In this document: positions 14,348-22,283 of the stretch, piece by piece
Layout: each line of letters starts with the position of its first letter
How positions within the stretch are numbered: position 1 is the stretch's first letter
From: an uncultured Pelagibacteraceae bacterium
GTDB taxonomy: Bacteria > Pseudomonadota > Alphaproteobacteria > Pelagibacterales > Pelagibacteraceae
Assembly: GCA_902516425.1 (NCBI GenBank)
Contig: CABXYE010000003.1
Span: forward strand, 1-64,000
Direction: 5' to 3'
Length of the DNA: 64,000 nt
Made by a program: the position numbers and the translations under genes
The notes under the pieces: model-generated
The model's input: the letters and a program-made list of their open reading frames with translations, nothing else
Database searches by the model: none
What the model was told of the DNA's origin: nothing

Positions 14348-16872
14348 TATTTGTAGACACCTTTTATATATTCTTGCCAAATTCTTACAGATGGTACGAA
14401 GTGAAAATATGGAACATCATTTTTAATCACATTACCTTTTTGATCTCTTATCTCATTAAACATATTAATTTTAAGAGTTAAATTATCTAATCCAACACTT
14501 TCTATTGTTGCTCCAGTTAAATAATCATAATGTAAAATTGAATCCCCCGGAAAATTATCTCTCCCATATTTGTCTCTTCCAATCCATGGGTTAATTGAGC
14601 CATTTGCTATTTGTGTTCTATAAGTATTTTTTGCATCACTGTCATTTATATACATAAATAATATTGGAAATAGTCTATCAGGGAACTTTTTTGAATATGT
14701 GGCTAAGTTTTGAAGAACAACTTCAAAATTAGTTTTTTCATTTTCATGAAAATTCAACTTAGTAAAATAATTTTCAAAGATTTCTTTAATACTAAATTTA
14801 TCAGAAATCATAATATTTCTATTACCACACCATTGCTGATAATTGTTTTTCAAAATATCCATTTGGCTTATTTGTTTGAGATTTGATAAGGATTGATTAT
14901 ATAAATCATTATATATTGTTCTATTTTCGTTGAGTAAGTTAGAGGATAGTAAATGTGACCACTTATTAATTATTTGTTTATTTCCTCTATATCTTTTCAA
15001 TGTTATGTCTCGCATTATACCGTTTCTTGTGAGTTCATGATCAGCCGCATTGGTACCCCACCATTCACGAGGCCATTCCTTAAAACTTTTACCAGTATTT
15101 TGAAATTTTTTAACTGAGTTTATGAAATTAGTATTTATTTCAGATATTTCTTTATAATAATCTTGAGAATTTCTAGACAAAAATACTCTTACAAATTCAT
15201 TATATGCTTTGTGGTAACCAAAAAATCTTGCTCTTTGTAAAAGAGTATCATCTTGGCGAGCTCTACTTCTTGACAAATAACTAATTGTTAATCCCTTAAT
15301 TGTATATCCTCTTTCTAAACCAACACCACCTATCAAAATTCTTGCATAAGCCTCTGTCCAATTCTGATGTGGTATTTTACCCCCTCTTGCATTAAAAATT
15401 ATTGTGTTTGGATATATTTTTTCTACAGCATCTTTAATTAATTCTATAAAATTATCGTTGAATTCAGGATACTTAAATTCATCAAATCTATTTTTAAACA
15501 ACTCATAATCTTCATTTAATTTTTTGAATGTTGTAGCATATGCACTATCATCTTTATTTTTTAATCCTTGTTTAATTGAATTTAAAATACCTATGGTGAA
15601 ACCATGAAAATCCCCATGTCTAGCAATTAAGTGGTGTGGGTGTACAATCATTGATCTATTTTTTTTCTTATTATGATGTTCCTTGTTTAATATTCCTATT
15701 GCTACACCAAATATAAAAAAATTAATTGCTTTCTCTAAGCTGGGAGGTATTTGTCCATCTGATATTAGATCATGATACTCATTTTCCTCTTCAATATTTT
15801 GAATATGCTTGCTACAAATATTGATTTTATTCTCTGGAGCAGGAAAGAAAAAATCTAGTCCAGTGTAATTTTCACCTGTATTGATTACATGAGCAAAATC
15901 AGGTGATAGTTCATTTACTCTTGGAATTAAAGATATTGCTTGTGGGGTTGCCGTATAACCAAGATATGTATTAAATTTGAAAGTAGACTTTAAATCATTT
16001 ATGGATGCGTGTGTAACAGTTTGGATGTATTCAGTTAGAATATAATTTCCTGTACTTGGTAAATCCTCAAAATTATTGATTTCTTTTAATTCTTCAACAG
16101 TTGTATCATAATTTTCAGCAATGCTTTCTAAAGTTTCACCGTCGCTAATTTGATGGATTTCTCTAATTCTCCTCCTTCTTCTTTCAGTTAAACTATCAAT
16201 ATCATTTAAATATTCTTTACTATTTAAAGAATGATGGTCCGCTTCATCATCTATTATAAGAGTAGGAATATTATCTTTTAATGTACCTACACTTTCAAAC
16301 AACTCTGAAACATCATCAACTCTTGCTGGGTTTTTATGAGCAATAATTAATAAAGTTAAACGGTCTTCTGGGTTTTTTGTATTTTTAAAATTTTCTAAAA
16401 CTGCCCGCGCCTTCAATAAATGATCTTCTGGAGACCAATTTTCAGAAGGATTATTCTTTATTTTTACTGTATTTCTTCCATCTAAAGCCTCTTCAAATCT
16501 TTCGGCAGTTTGTGAAGAAAGTGAGGTTACATTACCTGATAATACTATTACAATTCCAAAACCATTATCTTTAGCCATAGCAGATACTGCTGTCATTGAT
16601 AAAGTTTTACCACTCTGAACTTGACCGATTACTAATCCTGCTGAATTATTTTTTTGTAAATCATTTTTTTTTGGGTCTATACACTTTGATAAAATTTCAG
16701 ATGCTTCATCTGAGACTTTATTTATTAGATTTTCATCAACTTCATAATCACCCTCTTTCCATGTTGCTATAAATTCTTTAAATATCAGACCTTCTCTAAA
16801 TGGCGTCCATCTTCCATTATTTAAATTTCCATTTTTACCATCAGAATTATTCTCCGTAACAATAGTACTCAT
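14347..16872 (-). CDS. Z1-domain superfamily II helicase/ATPase with inserted LysM-like module
   Basis: 841 aa. Helicase motifs: Walker A GQVQSGKT (83-90), Walker B DEAD (209-212), motif III-like YTATP (306-310), motif V ILIGGVGLERGYT (about 512-524), motif VI QRARFFG (546-552). The region around 370-600 matches the Z1 domain that accompanies MORC/MutL-like ATPases in restriction-type loci. Between Walker B and motif III lies a LysM-like repeat (about 238-282; DGETLESIAENYDTTVEELK), unusual for a cytoplasmic helicase. It probably translocates or remodels DNA for the nuclease. It sits 2 bp after the GHKL gene and is coupled to the nuclease gene. Confidence 0.92.
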   Translation of the reverse strand: MSTIVTENNSDGKNGNLNNGRWTPFREGLIFKEFIATWKEGDYEVDENLINKVSDEASEILSKCIDPKKNDLQKNNSAGLVIGQVQSGKTLSMTAVSAMAKDNGFGIVIVLSGNVTSLSSQTAERFEEALDGRNTVKIKNNPSENWSPEDHLLKARAVLENFKNTKNPEDRLTLLIIAHKNPARVDDVSELFESVGTLKDNIPTLIIDDEADHHSLNSKEYLNDIDSLTERRRRRIREIHQISDGETLESIAENYDTTVEELKEINNFEDLPSTGNYILTEYIQTVTHASINDLKSTFKFNTYLGYTATPQAISLIPRVNELSPDFAHVINTGENYTGLDFFFPAPENKINICSKHIQNIEEENEYHDLISDGQIPPSLEKAINFFIFGVAIGILNKEHHNKKKNRSMIVHPHHLIARHGDFHGFTIGILNSIKQGLKNKDDSAYATTFKKLNEDYELFKNRFDEFKYPEFNDNFIELIKDAVEKIYPNTIIFNARGGKIPHQNWTEAYARILIGGVGLERGYTIKGLTISYLSRSRARQDDTLLQRARFFGYHKAYNEFVRVFLSRNSQDYYKEISEINTNFINSVKKFQNTGKSFKEWPREWWGTNAADHELTRNGIMRDITLKRYRGNKQIINKWSHLLSSNLLNENRTIYNDLYNQSLSNLKQISQMDILKNNYQQWCGNRNIMISDKFSIKEIFENYFTKLNFHENEKTNFEVVLQNLATYSKKFPDRLFPILFMYINDSDAKNTYRTQIANGSINPWIGRDKYGRDNFPGDSILHYDYLTGATIESVGLDNLTLKINMFNEIRDQKGNVIKNDVPYFHFVPSVRIWQEYIKGVYK

Positions 16873-16874
16873 AT

Positions 16875-18410
16875 TTAATAATCTAAAGCAGGTGGTTGAG
16901 ATCTTAATATTTCATTTAAGTAAGATCTTACATTGTGAGCTTTGCTATCACCTCTATTTCTTGCTACAACCTCGCCTAAAGCAATATATGAGGCTAATAA
17001 CAGCATACCTTCAATTTCATCAGGCTGATCTCCAAAGTATTGAGCTGTAAAGCCCATAGTCATTGAAATTTGTATTTGAATTTCCTTTTTTCTTTTTCCT
17101 ATTTCAGAAACTTTTAACCATTCAGTTTCGTCCTTATCATAATTTAATATTTGCTCCACAATCCAATCGTTTCCTTCAAATCTTATAGTTTTTCTTTTTC
17201 TTTCTTTTGTTTTTGCTTCAGGTAGTTTTTGAGAAATTTCTGGTTGTTTAGGTGGTTTATAATCTTCAAGAACAGCTATACCACCTTGAATTTTTTTAAT
17301 TGAAGCATTTAAACCCTCTTCAGATTGAATTCTCAAATCTCTGCTTCTTCTGTCTTTTCTAAATCTATCAGCTTGACTTAAAATTGCTTTAGGCTCCTTC
17401 TCTAATTCATCTTTAAGTTTTTTTAAAAATTCACCCTCTTCATCTGGTGTCCACTGAAAATTATCTTTTGTATGAGTTACTTCTTCATCATCTAAGTGTA
17501 TTTCTCCAAATACTCTTTGATATATAAAACTATTTGGAGCTTTAAAAATTTCTAAGGGTCTATAACCTTCATTTTCACCTACTCCCATAATTAATCTATT
17601 TCTTCTAAATAATGCAAACCCAGCATCTTTGGTTGAAGCAGTTTCTCTGATATTTACACATCCTGTTGCTGTTCTTCTTTTTTGTCCATATTTAAATTCA
17701 AATTTTTTTTCCCAAGTTATTTTTTTTGGATTTTTCTTTTGTTCATCAACATCTCTAAAGTATGGAGCTTGTAATACGTTTGGTTTTTCATATTTTAATT
17801 TTTCATTATTATATCTTATTTCAACTTCATTTTTTTCAATGAAGCATCTATACATAGATGCAAGATGATCTTTTATTTTTTTTATAGTTTGTCCTCTTGG
17901 AGTTCTATTAAGATTTGTTAAAGTTATATCTGTATAGTGCTGATTTATTGGGAGTTCTGATTTTTTAACATCTAGTTCTTCAATGTCATCTTTGACAATA
18001 TTTTTAATATCCCATTTTACAATTTTTAATTCCTTTTCTCTAAAAGGTTTTGTTTTTACTACCCAGTCCTGGGAAAACCAAACAGCTGCGGTTTTCATTC
18101 CCATTCCAAATTCAGACAGGCCCTTTCTATTTTCTGGTCTAGCGGCTGCTCTGAAAGCTCTCGAAAAATCCTGTTTTGTAATACCAGCTGCATTATCAAC
18201 AATTTGTATTTTTGAAGGTGTTACATAAATTGCAATTTTTAATTTAAAATTTGGTCCGTGAAACTTTCTTAATTTTTGTTTATTTTGCAAATAGCTTTGT
18301 AAAGAGTTATCAACAAATTCAGCCATAGCATACCAGGCTCTATAATTTATGGCTTGTAGAATTGATAAATATCCTACTGAAGGCCTTATGCTAACTGTTT
18401 CTTTGGTCAT
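16875..18410 (-). CDS. GHKL (HSP90/MutL/MORC-like) ATPase of the defence locus
   Basis: 511 aa. The Bergerat ATP-binding fold is clear: N box EFVDNSLQSY (Glu 31, Asn 35), G1 box VDNAAGI (Asp 72), G2 box GLSEFGMGMKTAA (97-109), and a Thr motif later. The middle matches a MutL-type S5 transducer region with RRNRLIMGVGENEGYRPLEIF. Known GHKL enzymes clamp around DNA in an ATP-dependent way; MORC-like relatives in bacteria occur with Z1 helicases, nucleases and methylases. The start overlaps the 126-aa gene by 20 bp. Probable function is target sensing or clamping in the restriction complex. Confidence 0.92.
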   Translation of the reverse strand: MTKETVSIRPSVGYLSILQAINYRAWYAMAEFVDNSLQSYLQNKQKLRKFHGPNFKLKIAIYVTPSKIQIVDNAAGITKQDFSRAFRAAARPENRKGLSEFGMGMKTAAVWFSQDWVVKTKPFREKELKIVKWDIKNIVKDDIEELDVKKSELPINQHYTDITLTNLNRTPRGQTIKKIKDHLASMYRCFIEKNEVEIRYNNEKLKYEKPNVLQAPYFRDVDEQKKNPKKITWEKKFEFKYGQKRRTATGCVNIRETASTKDAGFALFRRNRLIMGVGENEGYRPLEIFKAPNSFIYQRVFGEIHLDDEEVTHTKDNFQWTPDEEGEFLKKLKDELEKEPKAILSQADRFRKDRRSRDLRIQSEEGLNASIKKIQGGIAVLEDYKPPKQPEISQKLPEAKTKERKRKTIRFEGNDWIVEQILNYDKDETEWLKVSEIGKRKKEIQIQISMTMGFTAQYFGDQPDEIEGMLLLASYIALGEVVARNRGDSKAHNVRSYLNEILRSQPPALDY

Positions 18411-18771
18411 TAATTAAATCTTTCATTTTTGTCTCAATATCATTTCTTATTCTTTGGGCTGTTTTTTTTAGTTTATCTAAATTCTGATATCTTTCCCAAA
18501 TTTCATGTTCTAAGTTTCCACCTGCTCTTAATCCAGTACCTTTAAACTTTGGATCAAATCTCCTAAAATTTTGAAGCTTCATAGCAACACCATTTTTATT
18601 TCTAAAAAACTTATTCAAATCAATGCCATTAGACAAGGCATTTAATCTTAACAAATTACTCAGAATTTCTACTTCCCTCGAATTTTTTCCAGGAGGATTT
18701 GGTCTAAATAACATATATAATTCTAATGCTAAAACTAATTCTGAATATTCCCATTTGGGATTTCTAATCAT
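18391..18771 (-). CDS. HNH-endonuclease N-terminal-like domain protein lacking HNH
   Basis: 126 aa. The sequence WEYSELVLALELYMLFRPNP, then SREVEILSNLLRLNAL, then FFRNKNGVAMKLQNFRRFDP and a late W in HEIWERYQNL match the N-terminal domain of bacterial HNH (McrA-like) endonucleases (pattern: FRN.NGV.MKL.NFRR.DP). In those proteins a C-terminal HNH follows; here the chain ends in a short charged tail and the next gene begins. It may be a stand-alone DNA- or modification-recognition subunit, or a truncated nuclease. It overlaps the GHKL gene by 20 bp and the RpoA-CTD/sigma-4 gene by 8 bp. Confidence 0.78.
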   Translation of the reverse strand: MIRNPKWEYSELVLALELYMLFRPNPPGKNSREVEILSNLLRLNALSNGIDLNKFFRNKNGVAMKLQNFRRFDPKFKGTGLRAGGNLEHEIWERYQNLDKLKKTAQRIRNDIETKMKDLINDQRNS

Positions 18772-21028
18772 TTTGATGAACCCAATCCGTATTAATAACC
18801 ATATCTGAATAATAAACTACGTTATTAAAGTTAACTTTTGTCATGCCTATTTTTTTTGAAATAATCTCAAAATTTTCTTTTTTGCTTAAACTTTCATCAT
18901 AATTTTCTTTTATGTAATTTTCAAAACTTTTTTTTTTTTCTAATTTTTTGCTTAAATAATTACTACTATGATACCAGTTATTTTCTTTAGCTAATATTCT
19001 AGAAAGAGAATCATAATACAAATTAGATAAATGAAATCCCAATTCATTGTTTATTTTTTCTCTGATAAAGCCATTTGTAATAAATTCATAATTATTAAGT
19101 TCTCTATCTAAAACTATTTTAACTTCATCTTTATCACAGAGTTTAATAGCATCATTATAATTTAAATAAGTGCCGGGACTAATTCTAAATATTTTCAATT
19201 CATTAACTAAATCACTTAGGTGGGTCTCTAAAGGTAAGTCTTCGTCAGTTTTTTGAAGTTTTTCAATTAGATCATTTCTATTAAATTCAATATTAGAACT
19301 ATCAATGATTTCTTTAATTTTAGTTTTTAACGAAATGAATTTTATATTTTTATCTAAACTGACTGTATTGGTTCCAGATCTGCCACTATGAAAAATACCT
19401 CTTTCTTTACCAAAGATTTTAATAATAGCTCTTACATCATAAAAATTGATATTATTGAAATCTCCTTCCTTAATTAAATCTTTATACACAATTTCCATTG
19501 CCATCTGAACTTTGTTGTTATTTTTTAAATAATTTATGAAGAAGTCTATTATTTTTTCTCTATTACTTATTTCAGGACAAAATTGAAGCAACCTATAAGT
19601 ACCTCTTTCACACAAATAAATTTTTGAATTTGATGTCATATTAAGAGAAAAATCTCCCATTATTCTTTTTGTACTCCAACTATTTCTTGTATAAGAATTA
19701 CTTCCAATTTCTGCAATTTTTTTCCAATGTAGGCCATCTGGATAATTTAATAATATATTCACTACTTCTGAATTTTTTTTTAAGTCTTTGGGATAAATTT
19801 TATTGTCTACTATTTTAATTAAATTTTTTTCTGTCATAAATTCAAGAGCAGGCTCACAAGTAAAATCATCATAACCAAAATTGTCCTTAATGATTTCAAT
19901 AAAGTTATCTCTTGATACACCGGAGGAAGTAAATTCAAAAATTTCTTTTAATTTTTCTTTATCAAAGTGCCATAGTTCTCTTTCAGGTGTTGTAAAATAA
20001 TTTTCTTTAACCCCACAGTAATTTTCCATGAATACAACCAATCTATCTCTTGTAATGTCACCTCCTGAATTGCTGTGTGAAGTATTGGTAAAATTTTTAT
20101 CTAATAAGGGGAATAGTTTGTGAAAACTAATAGAATTGTATTTATTAAAAAATTCTACTAGTGAATATTTGTCAATTTTGCCAATTTTTATCAATGCTTC
20201 ATTAATATCTCTTTCGTTTTGTCTTATTCTTTCCCTTGTCACTTTTAATTTTTCTCCTAAATTTTCAAGAGTTTCAAAATTTTGCATATAGGCGTATCTG
20301 CCTTTAAATATAAGTTTCATCTTGTCGCTCAATAAAGATTGAAAATAATCAATATCTTCTAAAATTAATCTTTGTAATTCATCACTTGCAATATCTTTTT
20401 TGATTATAATTTTTTTTTGGAGGAAATAGTTTTTTTTAAATTCATTAAAATTATTAAATAATGTTTTTCTTATACCTCTTAAATTATTTTCAATATCAAT
20501 TTCTAATATTTGTTTATTTTTATCTTTTAAAACAAGATCTTCTCTTATTTTTGCCCATTCTTCTGCATCTACAGAAAAATCTTTAACGTTTTCCTTGTCT
20601 ATAAATTCTCTTATTTCATTAAGAGACTTTCGACCAAAATTCCTAAATTTTAGGAGTGAATTAAGACCAAAACTTAATAAATCTCCAAGATAAATAATTT
20701 CTTTATTTTTTAATACGTTATAAGTTCTTTCTGATAAAGGCCAATCATTAAGAATATTTATTCTTATTTTTTTTTCATAGTCCTCTGGTTTATTATTTTT
20801 AATTTCTTCTGTGAAACTTGTAACTGTAAGGTCGCCTAATATATCTTGAATTTCTTTAACCGTTCCCTTTCCTGCTCCAGGAAAAGATAATATTTTTTTT
20901 TCGTTACATTGGATCAAATCTTTTATGAAAATAATACCTTGATTTTTAAGTATGTTGCTTGTTCTTACTGAAATTGATAAATCTTTATGAATATTTATAA
21001 ATAATTTATTGTTTTCTTTTTTTTCCAT
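18764..21028 (-). CDS. RpoA-CTD-like/sigma-region-4-like DNA-binding protein, first gene of the defence operon
   Basis: 754 aa from ATG 21028 (AGG 4 bases upstream); a TTG at 21067 is an alternative. Two helix-hairpin-helix modules resemble RNA polymerase alpha-CTD: SVRTSNILKNQGI with FPGAGKGTVKEI (about 15-66) and LSERTYNVLKNKEI with FRNFGRKSLNEI (about 95-146). A sigma-70 region-4-like helix-turn-helix follows (about 245-285; [20 protein letters not shown]). The rest includes winged-helix-like segments (e.g. YPDGLHWKKIAEIG) and is Lys/Asn-rich. It heads the operon. It may recruit or sense RNA polymerase, regulate the locus or bind DNA as part of the complex. Confidence 0.85.
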   Translation of the reverse strand: MEKKENNKLFINIHKDLSISVRTSNILKNQGIIFIKDLIQCNEKKILSFPGAGKGTVKEIQDILGDLTVTSFTEEIKNNKPEDYEKKIRINILNDWPLSERTYNVLKNKEIIYLGDLLSFGLNSLLKFRNFGRKSLNEIREFIDKENVKDFSVDAEEWAKIREDLVLKDKNKQILEIDIENNLRGIRKTLFNNFNEFKKNYFLQKKIIIKKDIASDELQRLILEDIDYFQSLLSDKMKLIFKGRYAYMQNFETLENLGEKLKVTRERIRQNERDINEALIKIGKIDKYSLVEFFNKYNSISFHKLFPLLDKNFTNTSHSNSGGDITRDRLVVFMENYCGVKENYFTTPERELWHFDKEKLKEIFEFTSSGVSRDNFIEIIKDNFGYDDFTCEPALEFMTEKNLIKIVDNKIYPKDLKKNSEVVNILLNYPDGLHWKKIAEIGSNSYTRNSWSTKRIMGDFSLNMTSNSKIYLCERGTYRLLQFCPEISNREKIIDFFINYLKNNNKVQMAMEIVYKDLIKEGDFNNINFYDVRAIIKIFGKERGIFHSGRSGTNTVSLDKNIKFISLKTKIKEIIDSSNIEFNRNDLIEKLQKTDEDLPLETHLSDLVNELKIFRISPGTYLNYNDAIKLCDKDEVKIVLDRELNNYEFITNGFIREKINNELGFHLSNLYYDSLSRILAKENNWYHSSNYLSKKLEKKKSFENYIKENYDESLSKKENFEIISKKIGMTKVNFNNVVYYSDMVINTDWVHQND

Positions 21029-21109
21029 TAACCTATTTAGATTTTTATAAATTGATAATAGTTTCAATCATTATTGATGTCTGGGTTTGAGAGTACTAGA
21101 AATTGATTA

Positions 21110-21130
21110 GTTGGTAAATAGTTGGTAAAT
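21110..21130 (+). repeat. Right tandem GTTGGTAAAT pair (candidate integrase arm sites)
   Basis: GTTGGTAAAT at 21110 and again at 21121 (11-bp spacing), followed by T-rich sequence with TTGTTGTAAAA. Same motif and orientation as the pair at 8075-8096. In an excised circle the two pairs would flank the 43-bp core on both sides, as phage P and P' arms do. Confidence 0.5.
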
Positions 21131-21203
21131 TTTTGTTGTAAAAATAAACCTCTAATTAAGCTTGGTTTTAAATAGTAATTTAAGATATTTTTTTGAACAA
21201 GAA

Positions 21204-21246
21204 ATTATGAGTGTACTGCTCTAGCCAACTGAGCTACAGGCCCTTT
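21204..21246 (-). pseudogene. tRNA 5'-half remnant; right attachment repeat (attR)
   Basis: Second copy of the 43-bp repeat. It contains the acceptor 5' strand, D arm and anticodon loop up to CATAAT of the CAT tRNA, then ends abruptly; the 3' half is missing. One base differs from the left copy (21224). It cannot make a tRNA. It is the scar of the ancestral gene, whose 3' half now lies at 7905. Confidence 0.9.
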
Positions 21247-21259
21247 AAATATACGAATG

Positions 21260-21286
21260 TTTATAATGTTTTTCTTTGCTACGCAA
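21260..21286 (-). promoter_or_regulatory. Candidate ancestral tRNA promoter, now in front of a half tRNA
   Basis: On the minus strand TTGCGT (21286-21281) and TATAAA (21265-21260) are spaced 15 bp, and the -10 is 16 bp before the remnant tRNA 5' end. The placement suggests the original tRNA promoter was left on the right side by the insertion. Confidence 0.35.
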
Positions 21287-21339
21287 GTTAAGATATTTTA
21301 GTATTAATTTGTTATAATTTTTCTTACCTATTAAAGTAA

Positions 21340-22197
21340 ATGAATAAAGATACAAAAAAACTTCCTATTTATAAATTTTTTAATAGCTCAAAAAAATATT
21401 CAATTAAATGGAGTAGTTACTTTCAAGTTTATGAGAAAATTTTTTCAAGTTACAGAAATAAGAAAATAAAATTTGTTGAAATAGGCGTAGCTAACGGTGG
21501 TTCATTATTTATGTGGAAGAATTACTTTGGTAAAAAAGCTAAAATTATAGGTGTTGATCTTAATCCTAAAGCTAAAAATTTAGAAAAATATGGTTTTAAG
21601 ATTTATACTGGCAGTCAAAGTGATAAAAATTTTTGGAAAAAATTTTATAAAAAAGAAGGTAAAATCGACCTGATTTTAGATGACGGTGGACATAAAAACT
21701 TACAACAAATTAGTACTGTTCACTTCTCTTTAGCACATGTTAATGATGGAGGGAAAATTGTTATTGAAGACACGAGCACAAGTTACTTAAAAAAAGAATT
21801 TAACAATCCATCAAAATATTCTTTTATAAATTTTGCAAAAAATATAGTTGATATTATTCATTATCGATCGCCATTATTAGGAAAAAATTTAAACCTTTAC
21901 GCGAAAAAAATTCATTTAGTAGAATTTTTTGAGTCTATAACTGTATTTTCTATAGACTCCAAAAAATGTTGGATGAATCAAGAAATTTCAAACAAAGCTA
22001 AAAATGAGTGGGCAGCCGATTTTAGGTATAATGAGTATTTTGGACAAATAAAAAATAAACTAAATAAAAAATATGGCAGGCTTAATAAAAGAAGTTTTTT
22101 AAGGAGATTAATAAGAAAATTATTTTACAGAAACTTCTTATTTAATATTTTTGATAATATAAAGATTAGAAAAATTTTTAAAAAAATCCAGAATTAG
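21340..22197 (+). CDS. Class I SAM-dependent methyltransferase (CmcI/MycE-like)
   Basis: 285 aa. The Rossmann methyltransferase motif is near the N-terminus: KFVEIGVANGGSLFMWK (motif I), then AKIIGVDLNPKA (acidic residue binding SAM ribose), then DLILDDGGHKNLQQI, a metal-binding DDGGH motif typical of CmcI/MycE and macrocin O-methyltransferase relatives, and GGKIVIEDT. Such enzymes methylate sugars or small molecules, so a surface-polysaccharide role is plausible. A TATAAT box at 21313-21318 may be its promoter. It lies just outside the island's right end and is followed by a convergent tRNA-Val. Confidence 0.8.
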   Translation: MNKDTKKLPIYKFFNSSKKYSIKWSSYFQVYEKIFSSYRNKKIKFVEIGVANGGSLFMWKNYFGKKAKIIGVDLNPKAKNLEKYGFKIYTGSQSDKNFWKKFYKKEGKIDLILDDGGHKNLQQISTVHFSLAHVNDGGKIVIEDTSTSYLKKEFNNPSKYSFINFAKNIVDIIHYRSPLLGKNLNLYAKKIHLVEFFESITVFSIDSKKCWMNQEISNKAKNEWAADFRYNEYFGQIKNKLNKKYGRLNKRSFLRRLIRKLFYRNFLFNIFDNIKIRKIFKKIQN

Positions 22198-22205
22198 ATA
22201 TTTGG

Positions 22206-22280
22206 TGGTGGGCCGTGTTGGTTACGCTCCAACTACCCCTGCAATGTCAATGCAGTACTCTACTATTGAGCTAACGGCCC
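22206..22280 (-). tRNA. tRNA-Val (GAC) with aberrant elbow
   Basis: 75 nt with encoded CCA. Acceptor GGGCCGT/ACGGCCC, D stem GCTC/GAGT, anticodon stem CTGCA/TGCAG with loop TTGACAT (anticodon GAC, Val) and T stem GTTGG/CCAAC all pair. The D loop is AATAGTA, without the conserved GG, and the T loop is AGCGTAA instead of TTC-R-A, so both sides of the normal D-loop/T-loop contact are changed. It could be a functional but divergent tRNA or a decaying one. It lies 3 bp from the rpoD stop. Confidence 0.8.
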
Positions 22281-22283
22281 AAA

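Larger units (their letters stand above)
7942..21246. mobile_element. tRNA-associated genomic island, about 13.2 kb, no integrase seen
   Basis: The segment between the two 43-bp tRNA repeats holds only accessory genes: a small-ORF/nuclease cassette, a repeat-rich control region, a secreted/membrane pair and a methylase-GHKL-Z1-nuclease defence locus. Both flanks are core genes. Candidate integrase arm sites (GTTGGTAA-type tandem pairs) lie about 90 bp inside the left end and about 75 bp inside the right end. No gene inside shows tyrosine or serine recombinase motifs and no virion, portal or terminase gene is seen. It may be a decayed element, or a satellite mobilised by an integrase supplied in trans. 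Confidence 0.8.

Noticed and set aside
7985..21203. Complete prophage
   Set aside because: No terminase, portal, capsid, tail or lysis gene and no integrase; only accessory and defence-type genes.
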